DNA of 43,638 nt from Paenibacillus sp. oral taxon 786 str. D14. GTDB taxonomy: Bacteria; Bacillota; Bacilli; Paenibacillales; Paenibacillaceae. The notes under the pieces are model-generated. The model ran no database searches, had not been told where the DNA came from, and worked only from the letters and a program-made list of their open reading frames with translations. The stretch covers positions 1 through 43,638 of the forward strand of contig NZ_GG695998.1 in NCBI RefSeq assembly GCF_000159955.1, written 5' to 3'. This document shows positions 25,821-34,442 of this stretch, one piece after another; within the stretch, counting starts at the first letter, position 1; the number at the start of each line of letters is the position of its first letter. The translations under genes were made by a program, and so were the position numbers.

Positions 25821-28800
25821 ATGAATAGAGGAATAAAAATCGCTTTGTGCATGCTGCTGGCATGCACTTTTTTATTGTCTTCCTGGCCTTTGATTACTCA
25901 TGCAGATGTCCCGGACGTTCAATTTAGTAAAGGAAAAATAACGTTCAACATTACCAGTACAACCGCATCATCCGGAATTCGTTTTAAAACCGTCGGTTGG
26001 ACAGTACGCCGGGAAAGTTCACCATCGTGTACGTATGATTCGCAAGGAAAACACTGTGATCCGACCGGCCCGGGATCGGCGAGCGTCGTAGGGTTGGAAC
26101 AAACGGGGCAGTACCCGCCAAACCCTGCGCCCGGTAATCCCGTCACCACGTTCTTCGAAGTGCCGGAGGCGAAGGTGACAAAAGCGTTGACCGATAACGG
26201 CCTCGAAGGCATTAAGCAGAACGACCAGCTCTATCTCTATGCGATCATGACCGTTACCCGGAACGGCACTCAGATCGGAGGGCCTTACTATACATTAGAT
26301 GCGATCAAGAAGGCGCAGCCGTGGGCTCATCCCGACGATCTGGACAATTATTTTGGGATTCCCGTAACCTACGACAGTCCGTCCTTTCCGGTTGATATCG
26401 TCTGCAAAACCGAAGCGGGGACGGTCATCACGGACCCATCGTGCACGTTCCGGAAGGGCGAGTTTTTAGCTGGAGAAGAGATTGAGCATACGTTCGCCGA
26501 AACCTTGGAATCGAACGGGAAATCGTATGAAATCGTCCGATCGTATGTAGTCTCCAAAAATAATCCCGAGAAAAAACAATATGTTCGGGAAATCGGGCAA
26601 GACAATCTGCTTGACCGGCACATTAGCGTATTCATTAGCGGGGCTGATATTGTCGCCGAATATAGAGAGTCAACCTCCTTAGTTACCGTAACCTCTCGGA
26701 TTGAAGCTCCGACAGAGGTTGCTGGGTCGGTTACCGAAGTGGAAGGGGATTTTATCTTTGAGGCGAAATCGCCAAAATCGTTAAAGTCATATGAAATCAC
26801 CAGTATTCAGAATGCGGCGCTAACGCAACCGACCGATAAATCCGGAACGCTTACCGGTACAGCGGCTACCAAAACGCTTCCGATCAAAATTCCGTTTTCT
26901 TCGGGAAACAACGTCACGGTAAAGATAACGGTTGTCGTGAAAGATGTGGACGGCAATATGAGCGATTCCACCTCGAACCACACGGTACGCAAACCGGGAA
27001 GTGACGGTGGACCGACCCCGGGTGATTCAAAGGAAGCAAGCGTGATGGATCCGGAGGTGTCCGCCGTGATTCAGGCCGATGCGCGCGGTGCCGAAAAATT
27101 TGACGTTCTTAAGGGCATACCCACATCGGAGAGTCTGTACGTCAACGCTTTGGCGAAGTCGTATTTGTATCGAAATACATTCCAGGAAATGACCGGGACA
27201 AAATCGTACCCGATTCAAGTGAGTAAGACGTACACGTTGCGGTGGACGGAACGGGTATCCGGTCCCCCGGATGAGAACGGGAATCCGACGACGAGGACGG
27301 TATCCCGTTCGGATACTCAAACGGTTACCAAAAATTACACGGTGCAACGAAAATACAGCTTCTGGCTGATTAATCGTCTTGAGGTTTATAGCATTCAAAA
27401 AGCCAACTTCACCAATTATGCTCTTCCTTCGGGTGGGGTCATATTGCAACCGGCTGGTTATACACCGCCGTCCGTTTCCGCAGCACACGACGCTTCGTTG
27501 AATGCGCATATAACCGATCCCGTTTATTCAAATGTGAGATTGCCCGGAGAGACCATTTCCGGCGGAAGCAGCCGCCCGTCCGTTCCGAATGAGGATTGGA
27601 AGTCGGAAGCGGAGGAGGCCGTCGGAAAAATCAAGGTAAAGAACGATTCACTCGTCTTTAATGGAGGGACCATTATGGACAATCGAGTCGTCGAGGAAAA
27701 AGCGCCGACTCCCGGAGCGATTCCGGCTCCGACGACAATCGGGCAGAATGTGTTATACGGATCAGGGTACTTGATTGATTCATCGAAAACGAACAAGGCG
27801 AATCAGCCAAGTTCGGGCACCATTTCGTACGCCTTAATCAAAGGAATCGGCGGCGGTGAAAACAAGAGCTTTCCGATCAAAGGCATCAACCCGGTGACCG
27901 TGCATACGCCGGTGGTGAACTATGCTTCCGTTTCGGATGATCAGGCGCACAACCAAAAAACAAAACCGACGGCAGGGCGTTCCGCGCTTATTTTGGATCG
28001 ACCGTTTATGGTGACCGTACCGACAAGCGGACAGCACCGGGAGATCAAGGGCTACGGCAATCGGGATTACGCCAAATATACGCGGGACAAGCAGGTATGG
28101 TTCCCGTTTGATGTGTATGCTGCGGACCGTAAAACTTTTATACCAAAGGAAACGTGGACATCGATTCCGGTGGCCCAGACCAAGACGACGTTCTATTTAC
28201 CGGTTTGGGTCGATGAAGGACAATATGAGGTGCTGTTTCGCACCTTCGCGGAGAACTGCCCTTCCGGATTTACGACGCAGATGAATGCCAATTTGGACCT
28301 TTCGCATCATGTGGCTACTCAAGTGGTTCCGGTAGAAGTGATCGGCCGGTTGTATGATTTCCGCATAACCGATATCGCTGACTTCCAATGGGAGACCGTA
28401 TTCCGAAAGCAAAAAGGCAGTGCAACGCCAACCGGGAACGCCTATTGGGTCGGGATGAAGGACATAGACGGTGCGGCCCGCGGCAATAAGCAGCCGTTCA
28501 CGCTGCCTATTCGGCAGGGCAGCCATCCGGAGGCCGGGAAGAAGAATGTGGCGGTCAAGACGGGGTACCATGTTAAATTCGAAGTCATGACGAAAGGAAA
28601 TATGTTCGGCTCGGGTGACGGGATCAGGATTACCCCGACATTCTATTTTGTGGACCGGAAGGGGAAGAATCGTCAGGAAGTAGATTTGTATTATCACTCT
28701 GATTCGAAAAAATTTGTCCGGATTGGTTCGAATGATGACATTGAGCGGCGCAGTATCACACTGGATACCCGGTTGCGAAATGTAGCCAAGCAGGAGTTAA

Positions 28801-29357
28801 TCGACACAGCCGGCTCACTGTGGGCTTTAAACGGCATTAGCGGAACGAAACAATCCTTCATCAATCAATATCTGAAAAGCGCTCAAAAGCCAACCTATGT
28901 TGGCGGGTACGATATTATGCTGCTGCCTTCACAGCTCCGGACGTTTGTCGGCAACATGAACGTACCATCCGGTGTCAACGCAGCGCGCGCGAATGCTTCG
29001 GTACAGCACTGGTTCGGCGAGTACAGTATTCCGGCCGCGGCATATGCCGTACCGAAAGGATTCAATCTGGCCGAGTACGGGCGCAAAAACGGGCTGAACG
29101 ACAAGTCACCAATTTTCCTGCGGGACGGATATATCATCGTAAATTTCAACCTGGAAACGATTCGTAACAAGGACCTGAACAACCCGCATCTGCAGTACAT
29201 TTATGGCCCGCTCAATAACCAGTGGCAAATGGAAGGGTTCCAGCGCAGCTTTGCTGATCCGTACGGCGTGACGTTCCTACTGAAGGATGGCGACGTGGTA
29301 TTCTATCATGCCAATTTGTCTTCTTATGACGATTATGGAACGGGCGGAACCCATTAA
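25821..29357 (+). CDS. large secreted surface protein, 1178 aa
   Basis: A signal peptide (about 1-28, cleavage likely at 'THA') leads a long beta-rich extracellular protein with several Ig-like or fibronectin-like stretches. Examples are 'VKITVVVKDVDGNMSD' and the Gly/Pro-rich linker around 395-405. Cysteines pair up near 44-53 and 192-205. No sorting (LPXTG) signal or S-layer domain is seen at the C-terminus. It could be an adhesin or pilus-tip partner of the upstream apparatus. A DUF5704-type match is a possibility from memory and is unverified. It starts four bases after the preceding stop. Confidence 0.6.
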   Translation: MNRGIKIALCMLLACTFLLSSWPLITHADVPDVQFSKGKITFNITSTTASSGIRFKTVGWTVRRESSPSCTYDSQGKHCDPTGPGSASVVGLEQTGQYPPNPAPGNPVTTFFEVPEAKVTKALTDNGLEGIKQNDQLYLYAIMTVTRNGTQIGGPYYTLDAIKKAQPWAHPDDLDNYFGIPVTYDSPSFPVDIVCKTEAGTVITDPSCTFRKGEFLAGEEIEHTFAETLESNGKSYEIVRSYVVSKNNPEKKQYVREIGQDNLLDRHISVFISGADIVAEYRESTSLVTVTSRIEAPTEVAGSVTEVEGDFIFEAKSPKSLKSYEITSIQNAALTQPTDKSGTLTGTAATKTLPIKIPFSSGNNVTVKITVVVKDVDGNMSDSTSNHTVRKPGSDGGPTPGDSKEASVMDPEVSAVIQADARGAEKFDVLKGIPTSESLYVNALAKSYLYRNTFQEMTGTKSYPIQVSKTYTLRWTERVSGPPDENGNPTTRTVSRSDTQTVTKNYTVQRKYSFWLINRLEVYSIQKANFTNYALPSGGVILQPAGYTPPSVSAAHDASLNAHITDPVYSNVRLPGETISGGSSRPSVPNEDWKSEAEEAVGKIKVKNDSLVFNGGTIMDNRVVEEKAPTPGAIPAPTTIGQNVLYGSGYLIDSSKTNKANQPSSGTISYALIKGIGGGENKSFPIKGINPVTVHTPVVNYASVSDDQAHNQKTKPTAGRSALILDRPFMVTVPTSGQHREIKGYGNRDYAKYTRDKQVWFPFDVYAADRKTFIPKETWTSIPVAQTKTTFYLPVWVDEGQYEVLFRTFAENCPSGFTTQMNANLDLSHHVATQVVPVEVIGRLYDFRITDIADFQWETVFRKQKGSATPTGNAYWVGMKDIDGAARGNKQPFTLPIRQGSHPEAGKKNVAVKTGYHVKFEVMTKGNMFGSGDGIRITPTFYFVDRKGKNRQEVDLYYHSDSKKFVRIGSNDDIERRSITLDTRLRNVAKQELIDTAGSLWALNGISGTKQSFINQYLKSAQKPTYVGGYDIMLLPSQLRTFVGNMNVPSGVNAARANASVQHWFGEYSIPAAAYAVPKGFNLAEYGRKNGLNDKSPIFLRDGYIIVNFNLETIRNKDLNNPHLQYIYGPLNNQWQMEGFQRSFADPYGVTFLLKDGDVVFYHANLSSYDDYGTGGTH

Positions 29358-29376
29358 CCGACGGGGAGGTGCTGCG

Positions 29377-29538
29377 ATGCAAAAACAGGAATGGGAAGTG
29401 ACTATCAAGTGGAAGGATGGGACCGAATCATGGTATGTCTACGAAGGCAAAAAGGAAGATGCACGTCGCGATGCGTATCTCAGTTCACCCCAAGGAGATA
29501 TACGGAACGTGACTGTAAAGCCGTATCGTCTTGATTAA
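29377..29538 (+). CDS. hypothetical small protein, 53 aa
   Basis: A short basic-acidic protein ('WEVTIKWKDGTESWYVYEG') with beta-strand character and no known motif. GGGGAGGT lies seven bases before the ATG at 29377, a much better start than the frame opening at 29287 inside the previous gene. Confidence 0.55.
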   Translation: MQKQEWEVTIKWKDGTESWYVYEGKKEDARRDAYLSSPQGDIRNVTVKPYRLD

Positions 29539-29595
29539 ACCATGGTTAGGAAAAACGTTTCAGGTCTAATTCTCATTAGTACAAGGAGGAAACCG

Positions 29596-29913
29596 ATGTT
29601 TCGTGAAAAAGGAAGCGTTTGGATGGGACGACGATTTGTCGGGGAAGTTGACGGCTACTATGTGGAGGCACAAGTGTTTGACGAGCCGTCCACTTACGGG
29701 ATTGCATTTGGGCGAATAAGCCGGCTGGACGTGTATCCGGATCGCTCATCCGGATTTCGAAGTAGAATAGCTTGTTACGAGCGAGGCTGGGACGGCGGCC
29801 CGCCGCAAGATCGCCGCATACGCCGGGTAGTTGAGAAGACGGTGGAACACTTTGATCGGAAACAAGTGGACTGGGCGGTAGAAGAGAAACGGTATCGGGA
29901 AAGTCGGGAGTGA
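29596..29913 (+). CDS. small protein of phage/plasmid type, 105 aa
   Basis: The pattern GxVxGYYVEAQVFDEPSTYGI...GRISRL...ERGWD resembles the short 'DUF7678-like' proteins I recall from phages and plasmids of Firmicutes. That is memory and is not checked. Function is unknown. AAGGAGGA precedes the ATG at 29596. It ends in a basic, helical tail. Confidence 0.5.
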   Translation: MFREKGSVWMGRRFVGEVDGYYVEAQVFDEPSTYGIAFGRISRLDVYPDRSSGFRSRIACYERGWDGGPPQDRRIRRVVEKTVEHFDRKQVDWAVEEKRYRESRE

Positions 29914-29996
29914 ATCTCTAAAAGAGCGACTTGCCAACCGCGGCGCGTCAGAGTTAAGATCGACACCAGCCTAATGATTAGGAAGGAGAGGTTGGT

Positions 29997-30293
29997 GTGG
30001 AAACATTGCCGGGTTGGCTCATGGCGGTATTTCAAAAGCGTATGGATATTCTGGATCACCGATTCGCGCAGCAGAATCGTCAGACAGAGGAATATAAACG
30101 TATTGCGGAACTCCGCGATCAACTTTGTCAGAATTTGTCGAAAGAGCAATTTCAAATTCTGTCCGAGTGGGAAGATTATAAGAACGAACGTGCTTCGGCT
30201 GAACGGGAAGCGTGGTACCTTTGCGGTCTTTCCGACGGACTGGGGATGTTCATAAGCATGGAAGAGCTTCCGCCGTTCATTAGGCGGACTTAG
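29997..30293 (+). CDS. hypothetical helical protein, 98 aa
   Basis: A mostly helical, charged small protein with a Trp-rich end that I do not recognise. The GTG start has GGAAGGAGAG upstream. A strong terminator follows 20 bases after its stop, so it closes the transcription unit. Confidence 0.55.
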   Translation: METLPGWLMAVFQKRMDILDHRFAQQNRQTEEYKRIAELRDQLCQNLSKEQFQILSEWEDYKNERASAEREAWYLCGLSDGLGMFISMEELPPFIRRT

Positions 30294-30313
30294 CCCATAT
30301 ATTCATCGCTTAT

Positions 30314-30340
30314 CCCGCCAGCGTTCTGGCGGGTATTTTC
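30314..30340 (+). terminator. Rho-independent terminator
   Basis: CCCGCCA and TGGCGGG arms around a six-base loop, then TATTTTC. It ends the unit containing the 98-residue gene. Confidence 0.75.
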
Positions 30341-30431
30341 ATGTAATGAAGAGGAACTGCTTGATTTGTTCCGATTTCAAACCCAAGCTTACCTAAGCTA
30401 ATCCCATTCATTTATAAGCTTAAGTCGGAAA

Positions 30432-30460
30432 GCCCGCCGTTTGGCGGGTTTTTCATTTTT
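30432..30460 (+). terminator. second Rho-independent terminator
   Basis: GCCCGCC and GGCGGGT arms around a GTTT loop, then TTTTCATTTTT. It is the second terminator within 130 bases and strongly separates the transfer region from the nucleotidyltransferase unit. The stem is the same as the first, so one may be a copy. Confidence 0.75.
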
Positions 30461-30583
30461 GTAAGTTTTTAGTTGTTTGCGTAGCGCAACAATCAAACTT
30501 CGGCCGTTTCGTACGGCCATATGCCATCAAAGTCTCTTTTGAAAAAGCGATTCCCCTTTTATAATGAAAGGAGAGATGGAGTT

Positions 30584-31093
30584 TTGCGCAGTGCAGAAAT
30601 CTTAAGGTATTTAGAAAAAATCAATGAACAACTAAAACAACAGCAGTTACACGGCGAAATTTGCTTATTTGGCGGAGCAGTGATGTGTCTAGTGCTCCAA
30701 AGCCGCGACAGTACCAAGGACGTCGACGCCATTTTCGCACCGACGCGCGAATTTTATGCGATCATCAAAAATGTGGCCGATGAGTATCGCTTGCCGGCCG
30801 ATTGGTTAAACAATGCGGTAAAGGGATTTGTTTCGAGTCGGCATGATGTCCAGCTTTATCGCAGGCTGAGCCACTTGGACATTTTCGCTGCCTCGCCACA
30901 ATATATGCTGGCCATGAAGTGCTTGGCTGCGCGAACATATGAAAGTAAGGATGTGGACGATATCCGCTTTCTGTTGCAGTATTTGAACATCCGAACGGCA
31001 GAACAGGCGCTTTCGGTAGTCGAACAATTTTATCCTCAGCACCGGGTGTTGCCGAGAACAGCCTATCTGTTGGAAGAACTACTAAATCATTAA
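30584..31093 (+). CDS. nucleotidyltransferase (MNT/AbiEii/DUF6036-type)
   Basis: A 169-residue single-domain nucleotidyltransferase. The GGAVM...RDSTKDVDAIF signature (about residues 31-52) supplies the GG/S loop and the two metal-binding Asp residues of the DNA polymerase-beta fold. Such short enzymes add nucleotides to a target, often as the toxin or antitoxin half of a two-gene module (MNT/HEPN, AbiE-like). TTG at 30584 follows AAAGGAGAG and is preferred over a longer frame opening at 30521. The next gene follows after 20 bases and is the likely partner. Confidence 0.65.
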   Translation: MRSAEILRYLEKINEQLKQQQLHGEICLFGGAVMCLVLQSRDSTKDVDAIFAPTREFYAIIKNVADEYRLPADWLNNAVKGFVSSRHDVQLYRRLSHLDIFAASPQYMLAMKCLAARTYESKDVDDIRFLLQYLNIRTAEQALSVVEQFYPQHRVLPRTAYLLEELLNH

Positions 31094-31112
31094 TCGGAAA
31101 AGAGGGATGGAC

Positions 31113-31487
31113 ATGACAGTGTGGGACATTGCCCGGGAAGCAGCAGCAGATATCGACCAATTCGCCATTCATTGCGGTAATTTTCTCGATGCTTTTTATC
31201 GGGCTACGCCTGAACAAAGAAAGCGCATGGTGCAGCGCGAGCCGGAAGCTCATCCTGGCTTTCCAGACTATATGCTCCCGTTCCTGGCGGCCATGACTCA
31301 TAAGCTTTGCAACGATTATCAACTGGAATGCCCGACTTGGGTTCATCGGAAGCAATATACACTGAGCGAGCCGCACTTCTGGCTTAATGCAACCGGCAAT
31401 CTCCGGCGTGTTCTTTTGGAAGAAAGCCCAACGGAGTTTAAAATCCGAAATTTGTTTGTGACGGCGAATACGCTGTTTAGAGCATAA
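31113..31487 (+). CDS. partner of nucleotidyltransferase, unknown, 124 aa
   Basis: A helical protein that I do not recognise, with no HEPN RX4-6H motif that I can see. It sits 19 bases after the nucleotidyltransferase and is closed by a terminator, so the two form a two-gene unit typical of toxin-antitoxin modules. ATG at 31113 is well spaced from AGAGGG; the ATG at 31107 is too close. Confidence 0.55.
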   Translation: MTVWDIAREAAADIDQFAIHCGNFLDAFYRATPEQRKRMVQREPEAHPGFPDYMLPFLAAMTHKLCNDYQLECPTWVHRKQYTLSEPHFWLNATGNLRRVLLEESPTEFKIRNLFVTANTLFRA

Positions 31488-31556
31488 GCGGTTTAGACAA
31501 AAAATAAACTTGCTTGCTCCACTAGTAAGCCAATTACAAGTCATACGGAACAGTTG

Positions 31557-31580
31557 AGCCGTCCCATCGGGGCGGCTTTT
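31557..31580 (+). terminator. Rho-independent terminator
   Basis: AGCCGTCCC pairs with GGGGCGGCT (one G-U pair) around a short loop, followed by TTTT. It closes the nucleotidyltransferase unit. Confidence 0.7.
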
Positions 31581-31606
31581 CTATGTCCATAATCGAGGTG
31601 GCAGGT

Positions 31607-31744
31607 GTGGATAGAATTAAGTTTACTTGTTCGAAATGCGGAAAAACGATCCAAATCGACCCTGAGATTTTCAATCGTATTTATCAGGGAAATGATCAAT
31701 GCCTTTCATGCAGAAGCAAAACAGATCGAGTAGGTATAAAGTAG
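31607..31744 (+). CDS. tiny zinc-ribbon protein, 45 aa
   Basis: A short ORF with two CxxC pairs (CSKCG near residue 8 and CLSC near residue 32) about 22 residues apart, the pattern of a zinc ribbon. A GAGGTGG site lies before the GTG start; an in-frame ATG at 31583 is an alternative. It could be a regulator for the recombinase that follows 40 bases later. It may also be a small metal-binding remnant. Confidence 0.5.
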   Translation: MDRIKFTCSKCGKTIQIDPEIFNRIYQGNDQCLSCRSKTDRVGIK

Positions 31745-31784
31745 CAAGCAACGCTAGATAAAAAGTTATAAAGGGGGATGGCGG

Positions 31785-32804
31785 ATGAGTGGAAATGTTG
31801 TACGCCTGTTACGACAAAACGAGACAGTAAGTAAACGGCGAAGTAACAAGTTATTCGACGCTGGTTCCGCTACAGGGGCTGGTTATCGACTGACGTGGGA
31901 AGAAGCCGTGAATTTGTTTATTCAGGCCCGCCGCGCCGAAACATCAAGCGATGATACGATCAAATTTGAGCGTAACAGTTTGAAATGCTATCAGCGAATT
32001 TTGGAAGAGCAGGATATTGAACCGGATATTTACGACATATCAATAGATTTGCTGCGGAACAAATTCGTTATGTTCATGGTAGAGAAAAAGGGGTACAAAC
32101 TCAACACCATAAATAACAGGATCAAAGCAATCAAGCGCTTTTTTACGTTTCTTCATGAAGAAGGCTGGATCCCGGACAACCCGGCAGCTCACTTGAAAAC
32201 GCGTAAAGGACATCAGCCGACCATTCCCTCCTTTACAGAAGAGCAGGTCGTCGCCTTATTTAAGCAGCCAGATCAAAATACTTTTACCGGGTTCCGGGAT
32301 TTTGTCATGTTGTCCCTAATCCTCGATACCGGATTGAGAGTAGGGGAAATGATCAAGTTGAAAACAAGTCAGGTTGACATAAAGGACAGTCAACTTCTTG
32401 GAGTGATTGGTAAAAGCAAAAAGCCACGTGATATCCCATTCTGTGATGACGTGCGTAAACTTTTGATCCGATATATAAAGGCAAGAGGGGATGTACCCTC
32501 GCAGTATTTTTTTGTTACGCTTCATGGTCGCCAGCTTGGGGTTCGAACATTTCAAGATACTTTGCATCAGTACGGTAAAGACGCTGGGATTACCAATGTA
32601 CGAGTTAGCCCGCACACGCTAAGGCACACGTTTGCGAAAATGTATATATTACAAGATGGTGATCCCTACAGCTTACAGGACATTCTTGGCCATACATCAC
32701 AAGACATGGTAAAAAAATACGTCAATTTATGGCGACCTGAAATGAAGTCAAAACATGAAAAATCATCACCGATGCGGCATTTGTATAAGGAGCGGTTACT
32801 TTAA
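31785..32804 (+). CDS. tyrosine recombinase (left)
   Basis: A 339-residue XerC/D-type tyrosine recombinase with a SAM-like N-terminal core-binding domain (about 35-135) and a complete catalytic domain: R185, K210, H277, R280, H303 and nucleophile Y312. It shares the block QPDxxTFTGxRDF (about 161-173) and 'VSPHTxRHT' with the two recombinases at 41-43 kb, so the three are close relatives. It points inward, toward the defence genes, and is closed by its own hairpin. The start follows AAGGGGG. Confidence 0.9.
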   Translation: MSGNVVRLLRQNETVSKRRSNKLFDAGSATGAGYRLTWEEAVNLFIQARRAETSSDDTIKFERNSLKCYQRILEEQDIEPDIYDISIDLLRNKFVMFMVEKKGYKLNTINNRIKAIKRFFTFLHEEGWIPDNPAAHLKTRKGHQPTIPSFTEEQVVALFKQPDQNTFTGFRDFVMLSLILDTGLRVGEMIKLKTSQVDIKDSQLLGVIGKSKKPRDIPFCDDVRKLLIRYIKARGDVPSQYFFVTLHGRQLGVRTFQDTLHQYGKDAGITNVRVSPHTLRHTFAKMYILQDGDPYSLQDILGHTSQDMVKKYVNLWRPEMKSKHEKSSPMRHLYKERLL

Positions 32805-32811
32805 ATTTAGC

Positions 32812-32847
32812 AAAAGAGAAGGTTCACTTAAGTGAGCCTTCTCTTTT
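32812..32847. terminator. bidirectional terminator after left recombinase
   Basis: AAAAGAGAAGGTTCACTT is followed directly by its near-perfect reverse complement ending in TTCTCTTTT (one G-U pair). A-tract and T-tract flank the stem, so it can end transcription in both directions. A hairpin with the same GAGAAGG/CCTTCTC core ends the right-hand recombinase pair. Confidence 0.8.
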
Positions 32848-33049
32848 CGCTCTTCATGGGCAGCACTTATGTTGGCTATTATGCCAGAGATGCTAGGTCA
32901 CAGCACGTGTCTCTCATGAACAGGTTGTCTTTCGAAGTGGGAGTAGAAATAGGATAGATTGACTTTAACCTTATTACAACATATTGAGATGTATAATGAA
33001 AACAAATACAACATTTAGTTATTTTTTTGTGAATACATATGTTTTTGTG

Positions 33050-33078
33050 TTGGATAGGGTTCCAAATGATGGTATAAT
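33050..33078 (+). promoter_or_regulatory. sigma-A-type promoter of CBASS operon
   Basis: TTGGAT at 33050-33055 and TATAAT at 33073-33078 are separated by 17 bases, the best-spaced promoter I found in the window. It would start RNA near 33085, upstream of the CD-NTase gene. Confidence 0.6.
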
Positions 33079-33097
33079 AAAAAATAGGGGAAATAGA

Positions 33098-33127
33098 CAC
33101 AGCTGAGCGATGCCAGTCGCTACTGTG
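33098..33127 (+). promoter_or_regulatory. structured leader hairpin
   Basis: Nested pairs CACAG/CTGTG and GCGA/TCGC form a bulged hairpin just after the promoter. No T-run follows, so it is not a terminator. It may regulate leader stability or bind a factor. This is inference. Confidence 0.4.
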
Positions 33128-33314
33128 CCTAGGTCGGTAGAAAGGATAATTGTAAATTGCAGGAAAATTCACCGAAATGAAGTGCAAGATGTTGTATGAC
33201 TCTCTCAATACATACATATTCCATAACGCCTTCGAAAACTCCTGCTTTCCCCCCAAAAAAAAAATTGTGAACATTCCTTGACGGCAAATGTGCTCATGAA
33301 AAGGAGAAGCAGTT

Positions 33315-34442
33315 ATGCAGGAGATGTTTATTCAAGGAACTTTTATTGATGACTTGCTGCAACGGATCGGCTATAAACTGCAGATTTCGCCTACACAGCG
33401 GAACTTAGCAGAGATGCATTACAATGCAGTGGCAAAGTGGCTTACCCTAAATGATGTTGTTTTTAAGGAGGCGGATGTGGATATTTATCCACAAGGTTCG
33501 CTTCGCATCGGTACAACCGTAAAACCGTTGAAACAGCAGGAATATGACCTGGACTTGGTCATTGAAATTAAAGAAGACTGGACGGACAAGGATCCGATCG
33601 ATCTTCTGAATAAAATCGAAAAACGGCTGAAGGAAAATGCAACGTATAAGCCCATGGTGGAACGTAAGAACCGCTGCATTCGCTTGAATTACGAGCATGA
33701 GTTCCATATGGATATCCTTCCTGCTCATCCAGCCGATACAACATATAGTACCTGCGTGAAAGTCCCTGATCGCAAAGCAGAAGATTGGAAAGACAGCAAT
33801 CCAAAAGGGTATGCACAGTGGTTTGATAAGAGATCGATTTATTATCAAACTCTCTTGGAGAAGAAGGCAAAGATTGACCCGCTTCCAGAAGATGATTCGT
33901 TTGAACGGAAACCGCCATTGAAGCGGGCGGTTCAGCTTATAAAGCGTTTTCGAGATGTATACTTTGAGGACAATCCAGACCAGGCGCCAATCAGTATCGT
34001 GCTTACTACACTTTCTGGACACTTATACAAGGGGGAATCGTCCGTAGCCGAAGCTCTTACAAACATTCTCAATGGAATCGTGCGTCTGATCCCTACAAAA
34101 GAAATATTAGTTGTACGAAATCCATCGAATGAACTAGAAATACTTAGCGAACGATGGAACCAGGATCCTGAGCTATATAAGTCTTTTGTCACTTTCGTTC
34201 ATGACTTTAAAGAACGATGGGACAATTTATCACTGATGAGTGGGCTTGATGATGTGACGGACGAGCTTAAAGCTATGTTTGGTGAAGATGTCGTGATGAA
34301 GTCTTTCCGCGAACAAACACAGTTTGTAGAAAAGAATCGTAGTGAGAATAAACTTGGTGTCTTAAGCGGAATAGGACTGATCACTACATCGTCTTCAATA
34401 AACATAATGCCGGTTCGAAATAATACGTTCTATGGTGATTAA
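33315..34442 (+). CDS. CBASS CD-NTase (cyclic oligonucleotide synthase)
   Basis: A 375-residue cGAS/DncV-like nucleotidyltransferase that would make a cyclic di- or trinucleotide alarm signal when phage infects. The catalytic GS is at 61-62, metal-binding Asp residues are D78 and D80 ('YDLDLVIEI'), and the third is D133 ('HMDILPA'). All are intact. The exact clade and product cannot be read from the sequence. It ends in NTFYGD, a penultimate-Gly C-terminus, of interest because E2-type proteins act on the CD-NTase C-terminus in type II CBASS. ATG follows AAAAGGAGAAG; the stop overlaps the next start. Confidence 0.85.
   Translation: MQEMFIQGTFIDDLLQRIGYKLQISPTQRNLAEMHYNAVAKWLTLNDVVFKEADVDIYPQGSLRIGTTVKPLKQQEYDLDLVIEIKEDWTDKDPIDLLNKIEKRLKENATYKPMVERKNRCIRLNYEHEFHMDILPAHPADTTYSTCVKVPDRKAEDWKDSNPKGYAQWFDKRSIYYQTLLEKKAKIDPLPEDDSFERKPPLKRAVQLIKRFRDVYFEDNPDQAPISIVLTTLSGHLYKGESSVAEALTNILNGIVRLIPTKEILVVRNPSNELEILSERWNQDPELYKSFVTFVHDFKERWDNLSLMSGLDDVTDELKAMFGEDVVMKSFREQTQFVEKNRSENKLGVLSGIGLITTSSSINIMPVRNNTFYGD

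Larger units (their letters stand above)
32848..33314. other. long leader region of the CBASS operon
   Basis: No gene is evident. It holds the promoter at 33050-33078, a structured segment at 33098-33127, and a run of 10 As with six Cs before it near 33250. A second TATAAT-like hexamer at 32992 has no well-spaced -35. The expected untranslated leader of about 230 bases is long. Confidence 0.5.

Noticed and set aside
30539..30565. TTGAAA...TATAAT promoter before the nucleotidyltransferase
   Set aside because: The spacing is only 15 bases and RNA would start inside the ribosome binding site of the gene, so it is not a believable promoter for it.
32959..32997. TTGACT and TATAAT as an upstream CBASS promoter
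   Set aside because: The boxes are 27 bases apart, too far for a normal promoter; the pair at 33050-33078 is far better.
33098..33314. Retron-like non-coding RNA
   Set aside because: A hairpin is present, but no reverse transcriptase gene occurs in the window.
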